Positions 19,189 to 28,310 of a stretch of DNA of 64,000 bases are shown here, piece by piece. Position numbers and translations under genes: made by a program. The notes beneath the pieces were generated by a model. The model saw only the letters and a program-made list of their open reading frames with translations, was not told the origin of the DNA and did no database searches. The first letter of the stretch is position 1, and every line of letters begins with the position of its first letter. This stretch comes from JACVRW01 sp963813495 (GTDB taxonomy: Bacteria > Actinomycetota > Thermoleophilia > Solirubrobacterales > Thermoleophilaceae): assembly GCA_963813495.1 (NCBI GenBank), contig CAWEZC010000010.1, positions 434,001 through 498,000 of the forward strand, in the 5' to 3' direction.

Positions 19189-20478
19189 CGTCGGGACTCC
19201 CGCTCGGGCACCGCAGCCACGTCGGTTTCCACCGAGACGATCCCGTGCGCCGGGTCGGGGCCGTAGACCACGAAGTCGAGCAGCCGCAGGCCCTGCACGG
19301 CCATGTCGCCCTCCTGGTGATCTCGGCGGACCCAGCAGTCCGCCGAGTAGCGGCCGGGGACCAACGCGTTCTCGACCCGGCCGGTCAGGCGTACCCGCTC
19401 GCCCTCAGCCAGCCGCCTGGGGGCGCCGCTGTCGAGATTGCGTGTGAAGCCGAACACAACCACGCTCTCGGCGTTCATGACGTTGATCAAGAAGGTGGGC
19501 TCCACCAGTTCGCGGCGCGCCTCGATCAGGACGTCAAGGAAGATGGGCCGGCCCTGCTCGACGTTGTCGATCGGGCTGGCCGCTCTCGTTCTCGAGGCGC
19601 GCGTGGACCAGGCGGGCATTGATGTCCGGCACCGCTGCCGTGGCCGCGGCGTCCTGCGAGCCATCGCCCCCGCCGAAATTGAGCCGGTAGTAGCGTCGCG
19701 CCGTCTCTTCCGGATCGCCGATGTACACGAGGCGGCCATCGTCCATCAGCATCGCGCGGTGGCACAGCGACTGCACTGTGCCCATGTCATGGGTCACCAG
19801 CACGATGGTCTTCCCCGAGCGGCGCTTCTCGTGGAAGAAGTCCATGCACTTCTGCGCGAAGGCCACATCACCCACGGCCAGCACCTCGTCGACGAGCATG
19901 ATGTCTGCGTCCGCCTGCACCATCACCGCGAAGGCGAGCCGGACCATCATTCCCGATGAGTAGTTCTTCAGCTTGAGCTCGACGAAGTCCTCCAGCTCGG
20001 CGAACTCCAGTACGGCCTCGAGCCGCCGGCGCGCCTCGCGCTTTGAGAGCCCCATGAGCACGCCGTTGATCACGCCGTTCTCGCGCGCCGTCAACTCGGG
20101 GTTGAAGCCCACACCGAGTTCGATGAAAGGCGCCAGCCGACCCGCCATCCGGATGCGGCCGGCATCGGCGCGGTAGATGCTGGCGAGGACCTTGAGTAGG
20201 GTGCTCTTGCCCGAGCCGTTCTGCCCGACGATGCCAAAGAACTCACCCTGGTGGATGTCGAAGGAGATGTCGCGGAGGGCGACCAGCTGGCGGTACTCTG
20301 CCCGCGTGAACGGGTGCGTCGCGCGCTCCTTGAGGGTGTCCATGCGGTGCTCGGGCACGCGGAAGGCCTTCTGAAGGTTGCGTGCCTCCACCACGACGGG
20401 CCCTCGGATGGGGTCGCCCTCGCGCGCCACCGTCGTCGGCGCGCCGCTCTGGTCCTGGGCGGTTGGCGGGCTCTGCAT
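19185..20478 (-). CDS. Polysaccharide ABC transporter ATPase with Wzt-type C-terminal domain, frameshifted
   Basis: This is the partner of the permease. The N-terminal nucleotide-binding domain has Walker A GQNGSGKSTLLKV, a signature KNYSSGMMVRLAFAV (YSSGM is the usual form in Wzt) and Walker B DIMLVDEVLAVGD followed by VTHDMG. After residue about 275 a C-terminal beta-sandwich follows (PTFLINVMNAESVVVFGF), like the Wzt_C carbohydrate-binding domain (PF14524) that recognises the finished, often capped, glycan end before export. The frame breaks near 19575 inside this domain. ATG 20478 (MQSPPTAQDQS) is preferred; a second ATG at 20553 would overlap the divergent gene start. Presence of Wzt_C suggests the chain carries a terminal modification, for which the many methyltransferases here are candidates. 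Confidence 0.88.
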
Positions 20479-20537
20479 GTCAGGAATTGTCGCGGTCCAC
20501 GCCGGCGCCCGCGTGCGTCCCGGCAGGCTAACAGCAC

Positions 20538-20543
20538 TAGGGT
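20538..20543 (+). promoter_or_regulatory. -10-like element TAGGGT
   Basis: TAGGGT lies 8 bases upstream of the ATG at 20552, in the 73-base divergent gap to the Wzt gene. Confidence 0.3.
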
Positions 20544-20551
20544 TCCCCGAC

Positions 20552-22165
20552 ATGCACGTGTCCGCTCGCCAGCCGGCCCCGCTCGGCGAGCGGGCTCAGG
20601 ACAGGTCCGGCTCGGTCGAAGCGTCCCCGCCGTGGGGCCTGTCCCGCGGCTCTCCATCGACGCTGGCGCTGGCCGCGCTTGCCCTACTCACGCTGCTAGG
20701 CCTGGCCCTGCGCGTAGTGACGCTGAGCGAGGCGATGCTGGCCGATGAGCTCTCCTCCTACTGGATCATCTCGAGCAACGACCTCAGCGGCGTGGTCTCG
20801 ACAGTGCATAGCGACGCCGAGATCACACCGCCGCTGTTCTTCGTGGCGGGCTGGCTGGCCACGCAGATCGAACTGACGCCCGAGATGGCGCGGCTGCCCT
20901 CGCTGCTGGCAGGAGTGGCCACCATTCCCGTGATCTACCTGCTCGGCCTGCGCACCGTGGGACGGACCGCCGCGCTCGTGGCGGCGGCGGCCACCGCATT
21001 CTCGCCCTTCATGATCTATTACTCGGCCGAGGCTCGCGGCTACGCCCTGCTGATGCTGCTGGTGGCGCTGTCCACCTTGGCCATGCTGTTGGCGCTGGAC
21101 ACCCGCCGCGTGCGCTGGTGGGTGCTGTACGGGGTCTGCTCGTGCGCCGCGGTGTACACGCACTACACCTGCGTGTTCCTATTGGGGACGCAGTTCCTGT
21201 GGCTGCTGTGGGTGCACCGGGAAGCGTGGCGGCCGGCGCTGATCGCCAACGTGACCGCGGCCCTGGGCTTTCTGCCCTGGCTCTCGGGAATGCGGGCCGA
21301 TCTCGATTCGCCCACCACGGAGATCCTGTCCGCGCTGACCCCTTTCGACTGGCACTCCGTAGGGATCTCGCTCTCTCACGTTACCGTGGGGTATCCGTAC
21401 AGTGTCGTCCAGCTCGAGGAGCTGCCGGGCACGCTGGGCGTGGTGCTGTTTGTGCTGGCGCTGGCTTTGGCGCTGGGCAGCCTCGGGCTGAGAGCCGCTC
21501 GCGCCGGGCTGCGCCGGTTCCTGGCCCGCGCCGATCGGCGCCTGCTGCTGGTGCTCGGGCTGGCGCTCTCGGTGCCGGTGGCCGAGGCGGCGCTGAGCGC
21601 CGTGAGCACCAACGTCTTCGGTGGGCGCAATTTGGCCGCTTCGTGGCCCGCGTTCGCCCTCTGCCTCGCTGCGCTGCTGGTGGCGGCGGGTCCGCGCCTA
21701 CGCTACGCCACGGTGGCGCTGGCCCTGGGCTGCTTGGTCCTGGGCGCGCTCGACATGCTGAAGGACACCAACCGGCGACCCGACTATCAGGCCGTGGCAG
21801 CGTTCATCGAGGCCCGCTCCAGCCCCGGCGACGTGATCGTCGATGCCGCCGTCCTGAGCCCGGGCCCGTTGAGCCCGTTCGAAGTGGCGCTTGGGCGCTC
21901 CGACGACGTGTTTCGCTTCAGCGCCCCCGAGCAACGTGAGCGCCCCTTCGGCGTGTTCGACGCTGTGGTGCCGCGCAACCGGGTGATTCCCAACGCGGTC
22001 GCGGCCGCTGACGGCAGTCGCGTCTTCGTGCTCTCCGTGGAGGACCGGCCCAGCCCGGACACGACGGGCTTCCCCGCGCGCTACCGCCTGGCGCAGACGC
22101 GCACCTGGCCGGGCACGGCCAACCTCAGGGTGGAGATGTGGACGGAGGAGGCGGGTCCGAGCTGA
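20552..22165 (+). CDS. GT39-type polyprenyl-phosphate sugar transferase (ArnT/PMT-like)
   Basis: This GT-C membrane glycosyltransferase of about 537 residues has an N-terminal helix (LALAALALLTLLGLALRVVT) followed by an external loop with the catalytic-type acidic pair in SEAMLADELSSYWIIS. About eleven more helices and the loop motifs HSDAEITPPLFFVAGW and YSAEARGYALLMLLVALSTL follow the PMT_2 (PF13231) pattern. A soluble C-terminal domain of some 130 residues begins RRPDYQAVAAFIEARSSPGD. It would transfer a sugar from a polyprenyl-phosphate donor to an external acceptor. A related protein is encoded on the opposite strand at 22167-24131, and a polyprenyl-phosphate sugar synthase candidate at 24803. 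ATG 20552 is chosen over longer starts because it clears the divergent gene and has a -10-like box. Confidence 0.82.
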   Translation: MHVSARQPAPLGERAQDRSGSVEASPPWGLSRGSPSTLALAALALLTLLGLALRVVTLSEAMLADELSSYWIISSNDLSGVVSTVHSDAEITPPLFFVAGWLATQIELTPEMARLPSLLAGVATIPVIYLLGLRTVGRTAALVAAAATAFSPFMIYYSAEARGYALLMLLVALSTLAMLLALDTRRVRWWVLYGVCSCAAVYTHYTCVFLLGTQFLWLLWVHREAWRPALIANVTAALGFLPWLSGMRADLDSPTTEILSALTPFDWHSVGISLSHVTVGYPYSVVQLEELPGTLGVVLFVLALALALGSLGLRAARAGLRRFLARADRRLLLVLGLALSVPVAEAALSAVSTNVFGGRNLAASWPAFALCLAALLVAAGPRLRYATVALALGCLVLGALDMLKDTNRRPDYQAVAAFIEARSSPGDVIVDAAVLSPGPLSPFEVALGRSDDVFRFSAPEQRERPFGVFDAVVPRNRVIPNAVAAADGSRVFVLSVEDRPSPDTTGFPARYRLAQTRTWPGTANLRVEMWTEEAGPS

Positions 22166-22166
22166 C

Positions 22167-24131
22167 TCAGAGCGGCAGTTCGGATGCCCTGTCGCCGACG
22201 ACGGCAAATACCTTGAGCGCCGCGCGATCCGCCACTCCGGGTGCCGGAATGAACCCAAACCCGGACAGCAGGGCGGCCTGCCCGAATCTCGCGGCGATGT
22301 CCGGCCGACGGCTCCCTCCGGGGGTCATCGCGACCAGGCGGTCGCCCGAAAACAGCAGGATCCAGTCGGCCAGGCGGGGCCGGACGCCGTCGAGCGCCCA
22401 GCCGAAGATTCGCAGGGGTTGGTTCTGCGGGCTTACGAACTGGACCTCGCCCCTCGCCGCCCCCGGGCTCACGAGGAGCGGGGCGCCGAGCGACCACGAG
22501 ATCGCCTGCCGGCCGCCGCGGCGCTCGAGGCGACCCTCGACCAAGCCCTTGTAGTGAAGCGCTGAGACGGGGAAGACACCAGGAAAGGTCCTTACTTCAC
22601 GCACGAACGCGCGCCCACCCGGCCCACCCAGGCGGTCCATCCGCCGGCTGAGGCCAATGGGAAGCCTTTCGCCTTCCTCGAGCAGAATCTTGGCCGTCTC
22701 GGACCCCTGGAGGACGGTGTGGGCGATCGCCCAGACGTCGCGGCCAGAACGCAGTGTCCGCAAGGCCGGCCCGATCTCGATGTCGGGCCGATACACAGGC
22801 GGGGCAGCGCCGAGGTAGCGGTCGAGGGTCTTCTTCGGGAGGCGCTCGTCGAGAGCAAGGGGTGGTGGGATCTCGAGCACTACATCTCCCGGGGATGATT
22901 CTCGCTCGACGTAACCCGCCGCCTCCCTGAAAGGAGGGCGACGGAAGCCGTCTCCCAGGCTCTCGCTGAGGTTGATGGCGAGCAGGACGACGACACCGGC
23001 ACCGGCCATATAGGCCAGCCTCCGGGGCAGTGCGTGGGATGCCATGCCCAGCAATACGCTCACCAGTACCACGAGAGCCGGGAGAGAGGCACTCAGGTTG
23101 CGAGGGAGATACAGGGAGGTTCCCGAGGCAGCGTAGAGCAGCAGGCCGGCCGGAGTGGCCAGCGCCACGAGGGCGATCAGGCCGATCTCCGAGCGCAGCA
23201 GCGGGCCGAGCCCGCGGGGCAGCGCCCGAGTACGGAGAGCCACCAGAGCGGCGAGCGCCAGCAGCCCTGCCACGAGCATCGCGCCCGCCGTTCCCGGCAA
23301 CGTCCCGATCGGGAAGAAGGGGTGACCGATCAGTGTCTGGAGCGGCACCTTGACCACGGATCCGATGGTCACCGGCGAGGCCCCATCGATCACCCCGATG
23401 CCGTAGTCGTTCTGCCGCTGCGAGATGAAGCCCGGCAGCCACGGCAGATAGCCCACAGCGATGGCGGTCTGGGCGAGTAGCAGGGCACGTAAGCGATCAC
23501 GGTGCACCCAGATGGCCCACGCGGCTTCGACCGCGATTACGAAAACGGCTGTGTAGTGGCTCCAGAGAGCGCCACAGGCACAGAGCCCATAGAGCACCCA
23601 CCAGCGCCGCCGCCCGCCGTCGAGCGCTCGCAGCAGGGCCAGCGTCGAGAGCGCCACCAGGAACATCATGAGGGCATAGGTGCGAGCCTCGTCCGAGTAC
23701 CAGATGGCAAAGGGGCCCAGCGCCGTCAGCGTCGCGGCTATCAGGCCGGCCCGCGAATCGGCGATCCGACGGGCGATCACGAAGACGAGCGGCACCAGAG
23801 CGGTGCCGAAGACAAGCGACGGGATGCGCACCAGTACCGTGCTGTCGCCGCCGAACTGCACCGACAGCCAGGCCAGGAAGTAGTGGAGCGGCGGCGTGAT
23901 CGACGTGTTGTAGACGTCGCTCCACACGCCGGCGAGATCGTCGTTGCGTACGACGATGTAGTAGGTGAAGTCTTCGTCGCTGTAGAGGGACTGGTCGATC
24001 CCGATGAGGCGCAGCGCCAGAGCGAGGGCCGTGATGATGCCGAGGGCCAGCGCCACTGCGCCCGGCAGCGAGCGTCTGCCGCCCCGGCGCGGCCGGCATT
24101 CCTGGCGCGGGGCCTGCAGGCTGCCCGTCAT
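22167..24131 (-). CDS. GT39-type polyprenyl-phosphate sugar transferase, second paralogue
   Basis: This 654-residue relative of the preceding gene converges on it with a one-base gap. It has the same external motif (LYSDEDFTYYIVVR), the loop NTSITPPLHYFLAWL, YSDEARTYALMMFLVALSTL, and twelve or so helices, followed by a longer soluble C-terminal part (residues about 420-654). The extra C-terminal segment GEVQFVSPQNQPLRIFGWAL looks like a beta-rich domain I cannot name. Its ATG overlaps the stop of the methyltransferase gene (ATGA). The pair probably arose by duplication and inversion or was brought together; each may place a different lipid-carried sugar. Confidence 0.8.
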   Translation of the reverse strand: MTGSLQAPRQECRPRRGGRRSLPGAVALALGIITALALALRLIGIDQSLYSDEDFTYYIVVRNDDLAGVWSDVYNTSITPPLHYFLAWLSVQFGGDSTVLVRIPSLVFGTALVPLVFVIARRIADSRAGLIAATLTALGPFAIWYSDEARTYALMMFLVALSTLALLRALDGGRRRWWVLYGLCACGALWSHYTAVFVIAVEAAWAIWVHRDRLRALLLAQTAIAVGYLPWLPGFISQRQNDYGIGVIDGASPVTIGSVVKVPLQTLIGHPFFPIGTLPGTAGAMLVAGLLALAALVALRTRALPRGLGPLLRSEIGLIALVALATPAGLLLYAASGTSLYLPRNLSASLPALVVLVSVLLGMASHALPRRLAYMAGAGVVVLLAINLSESLGDGFRRPPFREAAGYVERESSPGDVVLEIPPPLALDERLPKKTLDRYLGAAPPVYRPDIEIGPALRTLRSGRDVWAIAHTVLQGSETAKILLEEGERLPIGLSRRMDRLGGPGGRAFVREVRTFPGVFPVSALHYKGLVEGRLERRGGRQAISWSLGAPLLVSPGAARGEVQFVSPQNQPLRIFGWALDGVRPRLADWILLFSGDRLVAMTPGGSRRPDIAARFGQAALLSGFGFIPAPGVADRAALKVFAVVGDRASELPL

Positions 24132-24762
24132 CCGTGCCGGGGCCGGGCGAGCACGCCCTGCCAAGGAAACATGGAAACCCAGCTTAGGGGCTCGGCCTCG
24201 CGGGCCACGGCGCGCACGAAGCCGCGCCGGCTCCACGTGGACAGGTGTCCGGGAGTGGAGCCGAGCCGCTCCAAATAGCGGCCACGGGCGACGTTGCCGG
24301 CGCGGAAGAACGGCTCGTGTGGCACGGTCAGAAACAGGTGAGCGGCGCTCACCCGCGCGAGCTCCCGGAGTGCCTCCCGCGGCTCGGGCAGGTGCTCCAG
24401 CACCTCGGTGCAGAGCACGAGATCGAAGCGGTCGTCCTCGAAGGGCAGATCGCGGAGATCGCCCTGCACCGCCCGTACGCCGGGCAGGCGCGCCCGGAAG
24501 GACTCGAGTGCCTCCTCGCGCCCCTCCACGCCGGTGATCTCGTGCCGGCGAGCGCCTGGGCGAGCCAGCCGGTGACGTAGCCCTCGCCGCAGCCCGCGTC
24601 GAGCATCCGGGCGGGGGCCAGCGGCTCCACCTGCGCAAGCAGGCGCCGGCGGAAGCGCGAGAGCAGCCGTTGCTCCACTCCGCCGGCCTGCTCGAACTTG
24701 GCCGTGTTGTCGGTTTCCTGGCCGAATCGAGCCGGGAGGACCGGGTCCTGGCGTAGCGACAC
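24128..24762 (-). CDS. Class I SAM-dependent methyltransferase, frameshifted
   Basis: This is a small Rossmann methyltransferase. Motif I is RMLDAGCGEGYVTGWLAQAL; the post-II/III region is VRAVQGDLRDLPFEDDRFDL and motif IV LVLCTEVLEHLPEPREALRE (EVLEH is typical of UbiE/Methyltransf_11 enzymes). One break near 24540 separates motif I from the rest. The GTG at 24762 gives VSLRQDPVLPARFGQ; the in-frame ATG at 24804 is possible but shares its palindromic GCATGC with the divergent gene's ATG. It is coupled to the downstream GT39 gene by ATGA. Probable role: methylation of a sugar in the glycan; substrate unknown. Confidence 0.78.
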
Positions 24763-24790
24763 GGCGGCATCGTATGAAAAGGCACGCCAA

Positions 24791-24796
24791 TATATT
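24791..24796 (+). promoter_or_regulatory. -10-like element TATATT
   Basis: TATATT is an unusually AT-rich patch for this DNA, 6 bases upstream of the ATG at 24803. The region is nearly symmetric (AATATATT), so it could also serve the divergent methyltransferase gene. Confidence 0.4.
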
Positions 24797-24802
24797 GACG
24801 GC

Positions 24803-25860
24803 ATGCCGTCGTCCAACCTGCTCGGCACCGTCCCGTCGGCGGACCCCTTGCCGCCGGCGAGCGCTCCCGTCGATCTGTCCGTGGTGGTGCCCGTTCTCAA
24901 CGAACGTGAGGCCATCGAGCCGCTCCAGGGCGAGATCGAGGCCGCGTGCGCCGCGCTGGGCCTGTCCTTCCAGGTGATCTGGGTCGACGACGGATCGACC
25001 GACGGCACCACCGAGGTGCTCGAGCGACTGGCCCGGGCGCGCCCCTCGGCGCAGATGGTGCGCCTGCGCCGCAACTTCGGCAAGTCGGCCGCCCTGCGCG
25101 CGGGGCTCGAGCGTCGACCGGGCTGCGGTCATCACCATGGACGGTGACGGCCAGGACGATCCGGCGGAGATCCCCGCGCTCCTGGCCAAGCTGGGCGAGG
25201 GCTACGACGTGGTGTCGGGCTGGAAGCAGCAGCGGCGCGACCCGACGTTCAAGCGCTGGGGCTCGCGTCTCTTCAACCGGCTGACCGCGAAGCTGTCGGG
25301 CGTTCCGCTGCACGACGTCAACTGCGGCCTCAAGGCCTATCGAGGTCCCGCCGTCCGGTCGCTGGAGATCTATGGGGAGCAGCACCGCTTCATCCCCGTT
25401 CTCGGCTTCCAGCGCGGGTGGCGGGTGGCGGAGATCCCGGTTCACCATCGCCCGCGCACGCAGGGCCGCTCCAAGTTCGGTCCTGAGCGGTACGCCCGCG
25501 GCCTGCTCGACCTGTTCAGCGTGCTCTTCATCGGCCGCTACCAGTATCGGCCGCTGCACCTGTTCGGGGGAGCGGGACTGATCTCGCTGTTTCTCGGCCT
25601 GCTCGTGTGTGTCTACCTGACCGTGGTGAAGCTCACCGGGAGAGCCGATCGGCGACCGGCCGCTTCTGTTCCTGGGCGTGCTGCTCGTAATCGCCGGCAT
25701 CCAGCTCTTCACGCTGGGACTGGTGGGCGAGATGATCACCGCTACTCGCCAGGACGTGCTCGGCTCGCGCTCGACGCTCCATACGGTGGAGCGCGTGGTA
25801 GACGGGTCCGAACAGGGCGGCGCGGCGGCGCCGGCAGCCGCTACTTCGCAGCCAGGATGA
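24803..25860 (+). CDS. Polyprenyl-phosphate sugar synthase-like GT2 (DPM1/GtrB-type), frameshifted
   Basis: This GT-A glycosyltransferase is of the dolichyl/polyprenyl-phosphate mannose or glucose synthase type. Motifs: DLSVVVPVLNEREAIEPL, VIWVDDGSTDGTTEVL, RRNFGKSAALRAGLE, and, after a break near 25115, MDGDGQDDPAEIPAL (the metal-binding DGD/DxD) and NCGLKAYRG. Two C-terminal helices follow (HLFGGAGLISLFLGLLVCVY and, after a break near 25645, LLVIAGIQLFTLGLVGEMI), as in GtrB-like enzymes. It would make the polyprenyl-phosphate sugar that GT39 enzymes use; those lie directly beside it. It ends at 25860, overlapping the tail of the convergent methyltransferase by 20 bases. Confidence 0.85.
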
Positions 25861-26524
25861 CGTTGTGCGCGCCGAGCCGGCGCACCAGCGGAGTTCGCTC
25901 GACGAGGCTCTCGGCTGCGGCCGCCGCGCGCAGCGCAGGGCGGGGTACGAAGTCCGGCACCATCCCGAGCTGATCCGAGCTAAGGATGCGCGCGCCGGCC
26001 GCGGTCAGTCCGCCCAGCACCTCATCCTCCGGAATCAGCCTCTCCTCGCCGGTGTCCTGAGGCACCTTGCCCATCAGCCGGCCCCAGTAGGGGTTGCGAG
26101 GATTGTGGTCCCACACGAGCACGCGCCCGCCCGGCTTGGCCACTCTCACCATCTCGCCGAGCGTTCGGCGGACGTCGCCCGGGTCGGCGATGTGATGCAT
26201 GACCGCCACCGTGAGCACGAGGTCGAAGTGGTCGTCCGGGAAGGGGAGGGACGTGCCGGATCCGACCACCGCCTCGATCTCTGGAGCGCTTTCGCGCAGG
26301 ACATCGAGCATCCCCGCGGAGGGATCGATGCCCGACATCTCCCAGCCGACGCCGGCCAGGCGCCGAGCCAGCACCCCGGTTCCGCAACCTACGTCGAGGC
26401 CGCGTCCCGGCGGGCAGCGCTCCACCACGTAGCGGGTCCGCTTGTCGAGATAGTGCTCGACCACGTGGGCCGGCAGCGACTCGTCGTAGACCTCGGCTAT
26501 CGAGTCAAAGTGAGACGTGCTCAC
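25841..26524 (-). CDS. Class I SAM-dependent methyltransferase (Methyltransf_11)
   Basis: The 227-residue protein is complete and unbroken. It has N-terminal YDESLPAHVVEHYLDKRTRY, motif I GLDVGCGTGVLARRLAG, acidic GIDPSAGMLDVLRE, then GSGTSLPFPDDHFDLVLTVA and the HHI motif VMHHIADPGDVRRTLGEM. The post-motif strand is GGRVLVWDHNPRNPYWGR; the HNPxNP stretch is common in methyltransferases of lipid and sugar pathways. The GT2 gene upstream overlaps its start by 20 bases, so the two are co-translated. Substrate unknown; glycan or lipid-linked sugar methylation is suggested by location. Confidence 0.85.
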   Translation of the reverse strand: MSTSHFDSIAEVYDESLPAHVVEHYLDKRTRYVVERCPPGRGLDVGCGTGVLARRLAGVGWEMSGIDPSAGMLDVLRESAPEIEAVVGSGTSLPFPDDHFDLVLTVAVMHHIADPGDVRRTLGEMVRVAKPGGRVLVWDHNPRNPYWGRLMGKVPQDTGEERLIPEDEVLGGLTAAGARILSSDQLGMVPDFVPRPALRAAAAAESLVERTPLVRRLGAHNVILAAK

Positions 26525-27290
26525 GGGCCTCGCCCTTTCCCGGCGAGCGGGCGTGCACGAAGGCGGGCGCCTTCTCGAGCCGCCGCGGGGAGCTGCGCCG
26601 GTAGCGCAGGATGAGCTGAATCATGCGCAGGCCCACCTGAACGGCCGCTATGCGCTTGCCGGTCACCGACGAGACCCCCACACGGGGGAGATAGTTCACC
26701 GGCACCTCGACGAAGCGCGCGCCTGAGACGATCGTGAGCATCATCACTTCGGCGCCCGCATGGTTGCCGCCCACCCTCATATTGGCCGCCACGTGTTCGG
26801 CGACGGGGCGGCGCAGCAGCCGGTAGGTGCAGCCGACATCGCTGAGATGGCTGGTGTTGAAGAGCACCTCCACCATCTTGGCCACCGCCCAGTTGCCCCA
26901 GCGCAAGGAAGAGGGCATGTTGGCGCCGGCCCAGATCAGCTCGCGAGTCGTGCGGGTGCCGAACACCACGTCGCACTCGTTGCTGTAGACGAGCAGCTTG
27001 GGCAGGTCCCCGGGGAGAAAGGTGCCGTCGGGCTCTGCAAGCACGATCAGCTCGCCCCGGGCCTCCAGCAGGCCCCGCCGGGTGGCGTGCCCATACCCCT
27101 GCTTGCGTTCCTCCACCAGCCGCGCGGCCGTCTTGGCCACCTCGTCCCTCGTCCCGGCCTGAGCATTGTTGTCCACCACCAGCACCTCGTCCACCAGGCC
27201 GGTGTCGAGAAAGCCGTCGATCACCTCGCGGATCGAGTCGCGCTCGGCGTACGTCATGAGAACGACTGAGACTGTTTTTCCGTTCCACAT
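26505..27290 (-). CDS. GT2 family glycosyltransferase
   Basis: This 261-residue GT-A enzyme has VSVVLMTYAERDSIREVIDG, EVLVVDNNAQAGT, the GxxxA-type segment GYGHATRRGLLEARGELIVL, and the acidic metal site LAEPDGTFLPGDL. A later motif VGCTYRLLRRPVAEH and GAEVMMLTIVSGARFVEVPV match polyprenyl-phosphate-type GT2 enzymes lacking membrane helices. The C-terminal 20 residues are basic. It is intact, with an ATG at 27290. It forms a two-gene unit with the methyltransferase downstream. Confidence 0.83.
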   Translation of the reverse strand: MWNGKTVSVVLMTYAERDSIREVIDGFLDTGLVDEVLVVDNNAQAGTRDEVAKTAARLVEERKQGYGHATRRGLLEARGELIVLAEPDGTFLPGDLPKLLVYSNECDVVFGTRTTRELIWAGANMPSSLRWGNWAVAKMVEVLFNTSHLSDVGCTYRLLRRPVAEHVAANMRVGGNHAGAEVMMLTIVSGARFVEVPVNYLPRVGVSSVTGKRIAAVQVGLRMIQLILRYRRSSPRRLEKAPAFVHARSPGKGEAREHVSL

Positions 27291-27352
27291 AAGGGCGCGA
27301 TTGGCGCCGGGCGCCGGTCGGGGCGCAGCAGTCTAAACAGCTGCGGACCAAA

Positions 27353-27358
27353 TACACT
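27353..27358 (+). promoter_or_regulatory. -10-like element TACACT
   Basis: TACACT lies 8 bases upstream of the GTG at 27367. It is the main support for placing the start of the first tandem glycosyltransferase there. Confidence 0.35.
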
Positions 27359-27366
27359 CCCGCGCC

Positions 27367-28310
27367 GTGCAGGAGCCAAGACACCTCAAGCTCGCCCGCC
27401 GGCCGCCAACCTGATCGCCTTCGGCTCCTCCATCACCAAGCCACAGGTCTACCGCCTGTGCGCCGAACCCGGCATCCGCCGTGCGGCCGAGCGCGACTCC
27501 GAGGTGTACGCCTTCGAGTCGGTCGGCTCGATCTTCCAGAGCTACAACCAGATCATCGAGGCGGCTGCCGCGCGTGACGATCTCGAGGCGCTGGTGCTGG
27601 TGCACCAGGACGCCGAGATCATGGATTCCGACTTCTGCGACAAAGTGCGCGGAGCGCTGGCTGATCCGGACGTGGGCGTGGTGGGCTGCGTGGGCGCCAT
27701 AGGGGTACGCAGCGTCGCTTGGTGGGAGGGGTCCGTGGCGCTGGCCTCGTTCATCCACCGCTATGAAGAGCACGGTGGCGGCGACCTCCCGGCCTTCTCG
27801 TGGGTCTGGGCCGATGCGCCGCCGTATGCCCGCTTGGGCGAGGTGGACACGCTGGACGGCTTCTTGCTCGTGCTCTCACCGTGGGCGGTGCGGAACGTCC
27901 GTTTCGACGAGTCGCTGGGCATGCTGCACGGCTACGACTTCGACTTCTGCCTCCAGGTGCGCGAGGCGGGACGCAAGGTGATGACGGCCGACTTCCGCGC
28001 TATCCACAACCACTCCCTGCAGCCCTTCTCAGAGCCCGAGGATTGGATCCAGGCGCACGTCAGGATCGCGGACAAGTGGGAGCACCGCATGCCCGTCGTG
28101 GGCTCTGGCGCGGGCAGCTGGGAGCAGCGCGCGCGACGGGCCGACGCCGAGCGCGCCGCGGCACGGGCCGTGGACCTGGCGGGGGTGCTGGACACCCGGG
28201 CGCGAGTGCGTCATCTAGGACAAGCCATCGAAGACCACACGACGAGCATCTCGTGGCGCATCACGGCGCCGTTGCGTTTGATCGAGAGGCTGCGGGCGCG
28301 CGCGCGGTGA
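27367..28310 (+). CDS. GT2-like glycosyltransferase, first of a tandem pair, one frameshift near the start
   Basis: The body reads IAFGSSITKPQVYRLCAEPG, then YAFESVGSIFQSYNQIIEAA, LVLVHQDAEIMDSDFCDKV (the metal-binding region has HQDAE in place of a classical DxD), GVVGCVGAIGVRSVAWWEGS and DGFLLVLSPWAVRNVRFDES. This matches the Glyco_tranf_2_5 type of GT2-related proteins. The C-terminus is a charged helix (RARRADAERAAARAVDLAGV) ending with SWRITAPLR. The GTG at 27367 requires one missing base near 27409; otherwise only a CTG at 27411 would open the frame. Downstream is a paralogue overlapping by GTGA, with the identical stretch LVLSPWAVRNVRFDE. Confidence 0.75.

Noticed and set aside
24804..24804. 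ATG at 24804 as the methyltransferase start
   Set aside because: It shares the palindromic GCATGC with the divergent gene's ATG and would leave no promoter; the GTG at 24762 keeps all domain sequence.
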